Shown: piece by piece, positions 16,995-22,132 of the stretch
Position numbering within the stretch: the stretch's first letter is position 1
Layout: each line of letters begins with the position of its first letter
Assembly (NCBI GenBank): GCA_002292405.1
Contig: DBBW01000009.1
Span: 7,086-29,217 of the forward strand
Reading direction: 5' to 3'
DNA length: 22,132 bases
Source: Flavobacteriales bacterium UBA974
Lineage (GTDB): Bacteria > Bacteroidota > Bacteroidia > Flavobacteriales_D > Sanyastnellaceae
Program-made: the position numbers and the translations under genes
Notes under the pieces: model-generated
The model's database searches: none
What the model was told of the DNA's origin: nothing
Seen by the model: only the letters and a program-made list of their open reading frames with translations

Positions 16995-17780
16995 TCAGTT
17001 TTCATCCTGGACGCAACGAGCAGAAAAGCCATAGATGTGTGGGAGGTTGTTGCGAAAGATTTCGTTGGAATCGCTTGACAGAAAACGCCTCATAGAGATG
17101 GAACCTGAATTTGAAGAAGACCACCAATGTCCATAGTCACCACTGCTGAAGAAACCGCCGGAGTCATAGTAACCTCCTGGCAATCCTGTAAAACCACTTA
17201 AATTAGATCCGTTTCCGTTATTAGATCAACCTGAAGCAGATTTCATCTGATAACCTTCATCTGTTCCTCTCCAGCCTGTACTCGCAGCCTCAGACTCACT
17301 CATGCCTAAGGAAATCTCCAGCGCTTGCCATTCAACATCAGTTGGAACGTGCCATCCTGAAGGACAAATACCCTCAGTTATTACTGCAGACCAGTTGTAA
17401 AGTACTCCATAGGTTTCATAGTTTGGTGTTGCCACAGCTGCTTCTACATCCGTCCCTTCGTAATCATAAACGTAATAGTAGGGTTCAGTGGCAGATTCAT
17501 CAGTAGGATTGGAAACATAAGGCAGATAACGACAGTTTTCAGCAAACCAACACTGATCTCCAATTTGTACCGTTTGATAAGCGTAATCTTGATGTACTAA
17601 AGTCTCCCCGCAACTAATATCAGGAGCCAAAGGCCATTCATCTCCATAATAGGTTAAAAACACAATGATATCGGCAGCGCCTATCGTTCCATCATTGTTG
17701 AAATCAGGTCCCTGACAATCATCTTGAGCAGTCAGAGACAGCGAAAAAAAACATAACAAAAAAATAAATAAAAACCTCAT
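16995..17780 (-). pseudogene. FISUMP surface protein gene with an in-frame TGA
   Basis: The frame runs 262 codons from ATG 17780 to the TGA at 16995, interrupted only by a TGA at 17226-17228. Before it lie a signal peptide (MRFLFIFLLCFFSLSLTAQ), a dockerin-like repeat (DFNNDGTIGAADIIVFLTYYG) and the first FISUMP half (CWFAENCRYLP, YGVLYNWSAV, CPSGWHVPTD, DEGYQMKSASG). After it, in the same frame, come SNNGNGSNLSGFTGLPGGY, HWWSSSN and the usual end GFSARCVQD. The paralogue at 8323-7535, of equal length, has Trp at the stop position, so a TGG to TGA change is the simplest cause. As it stands the product would be a 184-residue truncated domain. Alternatives are a sequencing error or readthrough. 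The promoter-like box TATCTTG is 21 bases before the ATG. Confidence 0.85.
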
Positions 17781-17800
17781 AGTTGGAGTTTTAAGGCTTA

Positions 17801-17807
17801 CAAGATA
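17801..17807 (-). promoter_or_regulatory. Promoter -7-like box of the broken FISUMP gene
   Basis: TATCTTG on the minus strand, 21 bases before the ATG. The surrounding leader (acaagatac.gctattca.attt) is shared with 21703-21725, upstream of the small lipoprotein gene. Confidence 0.45.
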
Positions 17808-17876
17808 CGGCTATTCAGATTTCTAACCTTATCTGTCAGATTGACAATCACTCTACCAGCACACGCACGGCTTTTG

Positions 17877-17940
17877 ATTTGCCAATGCACAACTGCGTCG
17901 CTTTGATTTTAAATTTTAATCACGGACGCATCAAGCAAAT
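17877..17940. repeat. Nested imperfect inverted repeat of unknown role
   Basis: Three nested arm pairs: ATTTGC 17877-17882 with GCAAAT 17935-17940; TGCGTC 17894-17899 with GACGCA 17925-17930; TGATT 17904-17908 with AATCA 17918-17922. The bulges are asymmetric (11 and 4 bases between the outer and middle pairs). There is no U tract, so it is not a normal terminator. It could be a structured RNA, a decayed mobile element end or a protein-binding site. Confidence 0.45.
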
Positions 17941-18134
17941 TTGCATGAGAGCAATGGCACAATCGATCGTAAATTTTCTTATAAAATATACGTTAACTCA
18001 CTGTCGAGAAAGCATGTTAAAAATATTAAAATCAAGATATATTTTTATTTTTAGAGAAAAAATACCGTTTTATAAACCGCACTTTTGTATAACTTATTTA
18101 TATATTTATTATGCACAATAGAAAAAAATTTGTG

Positions 18135-18142
18135 TATGTTTG
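18135..18142 (+). promoter_or_regulatory. Promoter -7 box of proteorhodopsin
   Basis: TATGTTTG fits the Bacteroidota -7 consensus exactly and ends 27 bases before the ATG, so the mRNA would have a leader of about 20 bases. The spacer upstream is AT-rich and no clear TTG lies at the -33 position. Confidence 0.6.
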
Positions 18143-18169
18143 TAACGAATTAAATAAATCAAACTAATT

Positions 18170-18910
18170 ATGTTATTAAATATTATAGAACCAATTGCTC
18201 CTGACAATTATGTTGCCTTTACCTTTTTCACTGGCTATATAGCTATGTTAGCAGCCTCAGTATTCTTCTTTGTAGAAAGAGGTAGTGTAAGCCCTAAATG
18301 GAAAATGTCCTTATTGGTATCCGCACTCATAACCGGTATCGCAGCTGTTCATTACTACTATATGAGAGACTATAACCTAGCAACAGGTGATTCCCCTACT
18401 TTTTTTAGATATGTTGATTGGATACTCACAGTACCCTTGATGTGTGTTGAGTTTTATCTGTTGACAAAACTAGCGGGGGCAAAAAAATCTCTGTTGTGGA
18501 AATTGATTTTAGCATCAACTTGGATGTTAATTTGTGGATATATAGGAGAAGCTTTTAATCCTGGAGGAGCATCTGCTACTACTCATTCAGTGACTTGGGG
18601 TATGTTGTCCACTCTTGGATATTTATATATTTTATACAATGTTTGGCTAGGTGAGGTTGCTCAATTGGCAGCAAAAAGTAATTCTGACACGATCAAAAAA
18701 GGTGTTAGATACTTAGGATGGTTTGTATTGGTTGGCTGGTCAATTTATCCTATTGGATATATGTGCATGGACGGCGGATGGCTAAGTAGCTTCATGTCTC
18801 CTGAAAGTGTTGATGTTTGGTACAACATTGCAGATGCGATTAATAAGATCGGATTTGGTTTGGTTGTTTATTCTATCGCTATTTCTGAAACAAAGAAAGA
18901 ATTGGCTTAG
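18170..18910 (+). CDS. Green-absorbing proton-pumping proteorhodopsin
   Basis: A 246-residue seven-helix retinal protein that exports protons in light across the inner membrane. Helix C reads RYVDWILTVPLMCVEFYLL: Asp83 is the proton acceptor, Thr87 and Glu94 complete the DTE motif of outward proton pumps, and Met91 at the spectral-tuning site (position 105 of the reference protein) predicts green absorption. His61 matches the acceptor-linked histidine, Asp222 the second counterion, and Lys226 in DAINKIGFG binds retinal. There is no cleavable signal peptide, only a short N terminus (MLLNIIEPIAPDN). Length is normal. The gene has its own promoter and terminator, so it is monocistronic or nearly so. 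Retinal may come from the Blh-type enzyme at 21349-20420. Other genes of carotenoid synthesis are not in the window. Confidence 0.98.
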   Translation: MLLNIIEPIAPDNYVAFTFFTGYIAMLAASVFFFVERGSVSPKWKMSLLVSALITGIAAVHYYYMRDYNLATGDSPTFFRYVDWILTVPLMCVEFYLLTKLAGAKKSLLWKLILASTWMLICGYIGEAFNPGGASATTHSVTWGMLSTLGYLYILYNVWLGEVAQLAAKSNSDTIKKGVRYLGWFVLVGWSIYPIGYMCMDGGWLSSFMSPESVDVWYNIADAINKIGFGLVVYSIAISETKKELA

Positions 18911-18939
18911 AATAAAAAAAAAGCCGGAGCTGAATTAAA

Positions 18940-18974
18940 AATAGGATAGCTTAAATCGCTATTCTATTTTTTTT
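18940..18974 (+). terminator. Intrinsic terminator after proteorhodopsin
   Basis: Arms AATAGGATAGC (18940-18950) and GCTATTCTATT (18958-18968) pair over 11 bases with one G-T wobble around a 7-base loop, followed by eight Ts. An outer pairing of AAAAAAGC (about 18916-18923) with GCTTTTTT (about 18979-18986) could extend the structure. Confidence 0.85.
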
Positions 18975-19018
18975 CATAGCTTTTTTAGGATTGTTCCTAA
19001 ACTATTTAAATAAAATTC

Positions 19019-19207
19019 ATGAAAAACTTTTTACAAATTTATTACCCCATACTCATCGCATTTGTTGCAATGATGTATTCGATTGTTTTAGGTCTAACTG
19101 GTGATTTTGATTCTGCACAATATTCTGCACATTGGCCAGGTACTATATTATTATTTGCAATTGCTTTAAGACAACGAAGAAGTGATTATAACAACAAAAG
19201 AACATAA
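19019..19207 (+). CDS. Tiny membrane protein of unknown function downstream of proteorhodopsin
   Basis: A 62-residue protein with two likely membrane segments: about 8-27 (YYPILIAFVAMMYSIVLGLTG) and 38-50 (HWPGTILLFAIAL), joined by a polar loop GDFDSAQYSAHWPG, and a basic tail LRQRRSDYNNKRT that would face the cytoplasm. I do not recognise a family. It starts 108 bases after the proteorhodopsin stop, beyond a terminator, so it may have its own promoter or be made by readthrough. The next tiny gene starts two bases after its stop, which strongly suggests coupled translation and supports both frames as genes. Codon use looks normal for the window. Role unknown. Confidence 0.7.
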   Translation: MKNFLQIYYPILIAFVAMMYSIVLGLTGDFDSAQYSAHWPGTILLFAIALRQRRSDYNNKRT

Positions 19208-19209
19208 TC

Positions 19210-19368
19210 ATGCTTTCTACTTCAATGTTTGTTATAGGGTTTATTATATTCTCACTTTACTTGTTAGGTCTTCTTTATATGATCAATTGGGGTCATAAAT
19301 CGCAAGAAGCAACTGAGCAAAAAGACCCTAATATTACCAATAATAAAAAATCAGATTCAGGAACTTAA
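19210..19368 (+). CDS. Tiny single-helix membrane protein, coupled to the preceding gene
   Basis: A 52-residue protein missed by a length cut-off. Residues 3-24 (STSMFVIGFIIFSLYLLGLLYM) form one membrane helix, followed by INWGHKSQ and a polar tail EATEQKDPNITNNKKSDSGT. The start lies two bases after the TAA of the 62-residue gene. The helix plus INW and basic residues is reminiscent of small accessory subunits of symporters, but no transporter gene is adjacent, so this comparison is weak. It ends the plus-strand unit; about 215 bases follow before the convergent PKD protein. No terminator hairpin of quality was seen after it. Confidence 0.65.
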   Translation: MLSTSMFVIGFIIFSLYLLGLLYMINWGHKSQEATEQKDPNITNNKKSDSGT

Positions 19369-19585
19369 CCATAAAACAAGCCGTTTTTATTTTGCTTTGT
19401 GAGTTAAAGAAATTCATCATGAACATATATTTCCTCTAAGTCTTTCAGGCAAAGAATTGAGAATCACCTGACCATGATATGAGAGTACTCTAAGAAATAC
19501 CTCTATCATGTATGGTTGGACTTGAGACGTTCAAGAAGTACTAGAGGAGAACAGTAAGGGCTTCAAGTAGATAGCAGCTTAATTA

Positions 19586-19805
19586 TTACTCAATTATTAC
19601 TTGACTCCTCAAGACATGTTCATCAGTTACAAGTTCAATCGAATATATGCCATTAGCAAAGGCAGAAACATCAATCATTTGAGTTGATGGTGACTGCTTC
19701 TCAAAGATAAGTTTGCTTGATGAGTCATAAAGTTTAATCGTTGTGTTAACCCCATTCAAATCACCATAATCTACTGTTAAGTTATTTGATGCTGGGTTAG
19801 GGTAA
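19586..19805 (-). repeat. Direct repeat copy A (type IX sorting domain segment)
   Basis: This segment is repeated in the same orientation at 21796-22017, with long identical runs such as GACTGCTTCTCAAAGA and TTAACCCCATT on the plus strand. The two copies flank blh, 2.2 kb apart. Confidence 0.7.
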
Positions 19806-20191
19806 ATGAGAACTGATAAAGCCTCTAAGTCATTTATGGAAGATGGTAAGATGTTACTAATCATTACACTCTCACTTGTTGTGCTATTACAGTTTAATAC
19901 TCCATAAACACCTAAATCAAAGACATAAGTAATATATAGCGTTACCGAATAGCTTCCATTTTCCGAATAGGTATGTGAAGGGTGATTTAAATTAGATGTT
20001 GAACCGTCACCAAAATCCCAATTACTTGATGTTATATAAGTGCTCGTATTTGTGAAGTTTGCTAGACCGCTATCGGAATTTAGCCCCCCAGTATTATACG
20101 AAAATGCTGCAGGATAATAACACTCTTGTGAATGAGCCTCCGAAAAAGCAAATAAGATAAAAAAAATGATGATGGAAACGTAATATTTCAT
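19586..20191 (-). CDS. Secreted PKD-domain protein with type IX secretion sorting domain
   Basis: The ATG at 20191 is chosen because it starts a signal peptide (MKYYVSIIIFFILFAFSEAHSQ); the frame from 20275 would add 28 residues with no export logic. The product is 201 residues. One PKD-type domain (SSNWDFGDGSTSNLNHPSHTY, then GSYSVTLYI) occupies about 45-100. The last 80 residues are a Por/type IX sorting domain: LIYPNPASNNLTVDYG, TTIKLYDSSSKLIFEKQ, IDVSAFANGIYSIEL and the end LRSQVIIE. It should pass the outer membrane by the type IX system and be attached to or released from the surface. It has no enzyme domain, so it may be an adhesin-like protein. Its sorting domain is duplicated, same orientation, at 21796-22017. 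Confidence 0.85.
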   Translation of the reverse strand: MKYYVSIIIFFILFAFSEAHSQECYYPAAFSYNTGGLNSDSGLANFTNTSTYITSSNWDFGDGSTSNLNHPSHTYSENGSYSVTLYITYVFDLGVYGVLNCNSTTSESVMISNILPSSINDLEALSVLIYPNPASNNLTVDYGDLNGVNTTIKLYDSSSKLIFEKQSPSTQMIDVSAFANGIYSIELVTDEHVLRSQVIIE

Positions 20192-20419
20192 GTATGTTTT
20201 TGTTTCGTTATAACAAGCAAAATTATGCATAACAATCTGATTTATCGAGATTTGAGTGAGATCTGTATGATACATTAATTATACAGATTGAGGATATACT
20301 TTTACAAAACCTATACAACTATGTGAAATTAGAATTGTATAACACTGTATTACGCTAGAATAAAATCATTCTGTCATAGCCGAGTTAACTTAAAGCTGTA
20401 TGATACAAAAACGGAGGGG

Positions 20420-21349
20420 TTAATCATAGAAGTATGTCATGATGATGGCATGTGGTAAAGTAATCACTGAGATACTAATGATTGAAAAAAGAAACAAGGA
20501 TATAGGCACTACCTGCATTTGGATACATAGATAGATAACAAGCAGAAATAAAAGTGATATAAATGTATGTGGAAGAAGTAAAATAATAAATTTTTTCAGA
20601 TTTAATTCCGACCTTATCTCTTTTAGGTAATTGTATTCTTGCGCAAGCACTTTAATTGAATGTAGGAAAATGAAATACAGAGTAAAGCTTATAATAATAG
20701 GAAATAAATAAAAAGTCAGGTGTATTAGAAACAGTTGAAACAACTCCGTTAGGAGGTCTTGAATTTCATGTTTACTTCTATAAGCTTGAACACACAAGTA
20801 TGACACTAAGATCAAGTTGCTTCCATAAAATACATATTCAATAAAGTGATGGTTAAAAACAGGGATAAACTTAACAGTGTCATTAAATTCTTGGCACAAG
20901 AGTAAAAGTTCATTTTGATTATAATACACTAAAGTTGAAAGCATGGAAACACCCCAAAATGTATACAATGATTTTTTAAATCGAGTTTTGAGCTTGTAAT
21001 CGGAAAGTTGGGATTCACCAAAGTGAAATGCTGAAATTAGCAGAAAAAACAGTAGAGAAAAAACAGGGAAATAGTACCAAAAACAACAGTATAGAGAAAT
21101 AGTTAAGAGATACAAGGAGTAAAAAGTCAGTTGAGGCAACTTATGCTTAGAGAGAAAAAGCACGTTATCTATTGCTCCATGAGGTATACCAAAAAGAGAT
21201 AGAAACACTATCGAAGCCTTTAATTGATGTGTTATAGCTATCTCACCATATATCGTGAATATCCCAAATAAAAGATATACGGCAACTAAATATGTAAAGG
21301 AATATCTATTCAAACAATAGGACAGGATTTGCACCTGTCCTATTTTCAA
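20420..21349 (-). CDS. blh: Brp/Blh-family beta-carotene 15,15'-dioxygenase
   Basis: A polytopic membrane protein of up to 309 residues. The four blocks of the Brp/Blh family occur in order with a histidine in each: GIPHGAID (His57), AFHFGESQ (His109), FLHSIKV (His230) and TLPHAIIM (His300). This family binds iron and cleaves beta-carotene into two retinal molecules, which would supply proteorhodopsin. The start is doubtful: there is no ATG; TTG 21349 is inside the 3' end of a short upstream frame, and TTG at residue 13 or GTG at residue 48 are alternatives. It probably shares a transcript with the upstream fragment and lipoprotein, and is convergent to proteorhodopsin at 1.5 kb distance. The family call is firm; activity is not shown. 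Confidence 0.88.
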   Translation of the reverse strand: MKIGQVQILSYCLNRYSFTYLVAVYLLFGIFTIYGEIAITHQLKASIVFLSLFGIPHGAIDNVLFLSKHKLPQLTFYSLYLLTISLYCCFWYYFPVFSLLFFLLISAFHFGESQLSDYKLKTRFKKSLYTFWGVSMLSTLVYYNQNELLLLCQEFNDTVKFIPVFNHHFIEYVFYGSNLILVSYLCVQAYRSKHEIQDLLTELFQLFLIHLTFYLFPIIISFTLYFIFLHSIKVLAQEYNYLKEIRSELNLKKFIILLLPHTFISLLFLLVIYLCIQMQVVPISLFLFSIISISVITLPHAIIMTYFYD

Positions 21350-21467
21350 TCTCTAAGTCCACAGAACCAATCTGTCCATCATGATTAAAATCAGGTCCTG
21401 TACACTCATCTTGAGCTGTGCTAGACAGAGAAAAGACACATAGTGTGAGTGTAAAGAGGTTTTTCAT
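21306..21467 (-). pseudogene. Truncated dockerin-like surface protein (signal peptide and half repeat)
   Basis: A 53-codon frame below the usual size cut. It encodes a signal peptide MKNLFTLTLCVFSLSSTAQ and DECTGPDFNHDGQIGSVDLEI, matching the opening of the FISUMP proteins at 8323 and 17780, then switches to unrelated ENRTGANPVLLFE and stops. The calcium-repeat homology breaks within a few residues of the Blh start. It is best read as the 5' remnant of a surface-protein gene that was cut when blh sequence joined it. It may still be translated and could couple translation into blh. Confidence 0.7.
21316..21344. repeat. Perfect 11-base inverted repeat at the blh 5' end
   Basis: AATAGGACAGG (21316-21326) and CCTGTCCTATT (21334-21344) flank a 7-base loop. 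Followed by TTTTC on the plus strand and by GTTTG on the minus strand, it looks like a terminator usable in either direction, yet it lies within the first residues of the Blh frame from TTG 21349. It may instead attenuate or regulate blh. Confidence 0.75.
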
Positions 21468-21493
21468 TTTATTTATTGTCTCGATTTATCAGA

Positions 21494-21682
21494 TTAATGC
21501 ATCTGTATATCTATTTTTTTAGATACACTTTCATCAACAATTATGACATTCGTGGAAGCAGAATCTCTCTCAATAGTCGTTATTTCTATTGTATCATTAT
21601 TTTTGATGACCGAATGATTTGGTTTTCTCTCTGTACAGCTAACCATCATCAAACACAATATAACAGCAACTAAATATCTCAT
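21494..21682 (-). CDS. Small lipoprotein of unknown function
   Basis: A 62-residue protein with a short lipoprotein signal (MRYLVAVILCLMMVSC), Cys16 being the lipidation site. The rest is polar and acidic (ERKPNHSVIKNNDTIEITT, then SASTNVIIVDES), with no recognised domain. The first residues and the upstream leader resemble those of the FISUMP genes, including a TATCTTG box 22 bases before the ATG, so the promoter and signal region may have been duplicated together. Its stop is 26 bases before the dockerin-like fragment, making a minus-strand transcript lipoprotein-fragment-blh plausible. Confidence 0.55.
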   Translation of the reverse strand: MRYLVAVILCLMMVSCTERKPNHSVIKNNDTIEITTIERDSASTNVIIVDESVSKKIDIQMH

Positions 21683-21703
21683 AGTCTATAATTTAGACGT
21701 ACA

Positions 21704-21710
21704 AGATACA
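21704..21710 (-). promoter_or_regulatory. Promoter -7-like box of the lipoprotein (and possibly blh) unit
   Basis: TATCTTG on the minus strand, 22 bases before the ATG at 21682, within a leader shared with 17801-17825. It may be the promoter that drives blh. Confidence 0.4.
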
Positions 21711-21795
21711 GCTATTCAAATTTATAGCCTCGGCATATCCGAAAGTTTAAGACGAAGTAGTTCTAGGCACTAAGTAACAGCTAGACGAGAAAAGC

Positions 21796-22017
21796 TTACT
21801 CAAGTACTACTTGACTTCTTAAGACTTTATCAGACGTAGACAATTCTAGAGTATATAATCCTTTAGCAAAAACTGATACATCAATCTTTAGAGTAGAAGA
21901 GGACTGCTTCTCAAAGACTAGCTTACTAGAAGAATCATAAAGCTTAATCGTTGTATTAACCCCATTAAAATCACCCAAATCAACTGTTAGAATAAAAGAG
22001 ACAGGGTTTGGATACAT
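21796..22017 (-). pseudogene. Detached type IX sorting-domain fragment
   Basis: A 73-residue frame starting at MYPNPVSFILTVDLGDF and ending LRSQVVLE. It is a complete Por/type IX C-terminal sorting domain without signal peptide or passenger domain, closely related to the last part of the PKD protein (TTIKLYDSSSKL and FEKQS are identical in both). Homology begins right at the YPNP motif; upstream of it lies unrelated DNA that is coding-like on the opposite strand. It is therefore a 3' fragment of a secreted-protein gene cut by rearrangement near 22018. Confidence 0.75.
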
Positions 22018-22019
22018 CT

Positions 22020-22132
22020 GCCAAGATGGACTTCTTAGATATGTTAGCGGTATTTGGAGACACAGACACGGACTCCGATGGTGTTTGGGATGCTTGGATG
22101 CCTGCGTGGATTTAGCCGCTTGTAACTACGCT
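22020..22132 (+). pseudogene. Dockerin-like surface-protein fragment, frameshifted, runs off the window
   Basis: On the plus strand, MDFLDMLAVFGDTDTDSDGVW (22026 on) has the form of the second half of a dockerin-like repeat. Two frames later DACVDLAACNYA continues as the ACNY module seen in the sugar dehydrogenase. One missing T near 22090, in GGGATGC where GGGATTGC would keep the frame, explains the shift. No start or signal lies before it, since DNA left of 22020 belongs to the opposite-strand sorting domain. It is the internal part of a truncated gene continuing to the right. Confidence 0.6.

Larger units (their letters stand above)
17781..18169. other. Intergenic region between the FISUMP pseudogene and proteorhodopsin
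   Basis: No gene is supported in these 389 bases; an 80-codon plus-strand frame at 17879-18121 has no coding character. The left end holds the divergent promoter-like box of the FISUMP gene (17801-17807). The middle (about 17855-17970) is richer in GC and contains nested inverted repeats. The right part is extremely AT-rich and leads into the proteorhodopsin promoter. Confidence 0.6.

Noticed and set aside
17879..18121. 80-codon plus-strand frame upstream of proteorhodopsin
   Set aside because: Composition shifts inside it, no domain or signal is visible, and it spans the inverted-repeat island and the AT-rich promoter region.

Overview
The window looks like chromosomal DNA of a marine member of the Bacteroidota, most likely order Flavobacteriales (inference). 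Support: AT-rich DNA; TonB-dependent receptor with an N-terminal carboxypeptidase-like domain; secreted proteins ending in type IX (Por) sorting domains or carrying the GCTD..ACNYDP..DDGSC module; FISUMP-type surface proteins; promoter -7 boxes of the TAnnTTTG type; and a proteorhodopsin with a carotene-cleavage gene nearby. No rRNA, tRNA, CRISPR array or complete insertion sequence was seen.

Layout. 1-4134 (+): a tight three-gene unit of an outer-membrane channel-like protein (5' end outside the window), a TIGR01777-type epimerase and a TonB-dependent receptor. 4160-5722 (-): secreted multidomain esterase. 7526-5766 (-): a likely operon of a PepSY membrane protein, a lipoprotein with a ClpP/crotonase-like look, and a small LTxxQ-like periplasmic protein. 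8323-7535 (-): a FISUMP surface protein. 10336-8528 (-): an unrecognised polytopic membrane protein followed by a frameshifted DUF1566-like remnant and a terminator. 10542-11588 (+): PagL/acyloxyacyl-hydrolase-like outer-membrane protein without a clear start codon. 11863-14619 (+): an SDR protein lacking the catalytic tyrosine, coupled to an RND/MMPL-like membrane protein. 16289-14688 (-): a secreted PQQ-type sugar dehydrogenase fold with dockerin-like repeats. 16812-16408 (-): unknown secreted protein. 17780-16995 (-): a second FISUMP gene interrupted by one in-frame TGA. 18170-18910 (+): green-tuned proton-pumping proteorhodopsin, then a terminator and two tiny membrane-protein genes (19019-19368). 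20191-19586 (-): PKD plus type IX sorting domain protein. 21349-20420 (-): Brp/Blh-type beta-carotene dioxygenase. 21306-22132: a patchwork of a small lipoprotein and gene fragments.

How it works together. Proteorhodopsin and Blh form the clearest functional pair: Blh makes retinal from beta-carotene, retinal binds Lys226 of the rhodopsin, and the pump (Asp83, Thr87, Glu94) exports protons in light. They are convergent and separated by 1.5 kb rather than forming an operon. Most other genes build the cell surface or the periplasm. The right-hand 5 kb is a zone of duplication and decay: paralogous surface-protein pieces recur as intact, nonsense-mutated or truncated copies sharing upstream promoter-like elements, and blh sits between two directly repeated sorting-domain segments.

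I did not find a clear new defence or mobile system. The best candidates for something undescribed are the two tiny membrane proteins behind proteorhodopsin, the PepSY/ClpP-like lipoprotein/LTxxQ operon, and the tyrosine-less SDR with its RND partner.
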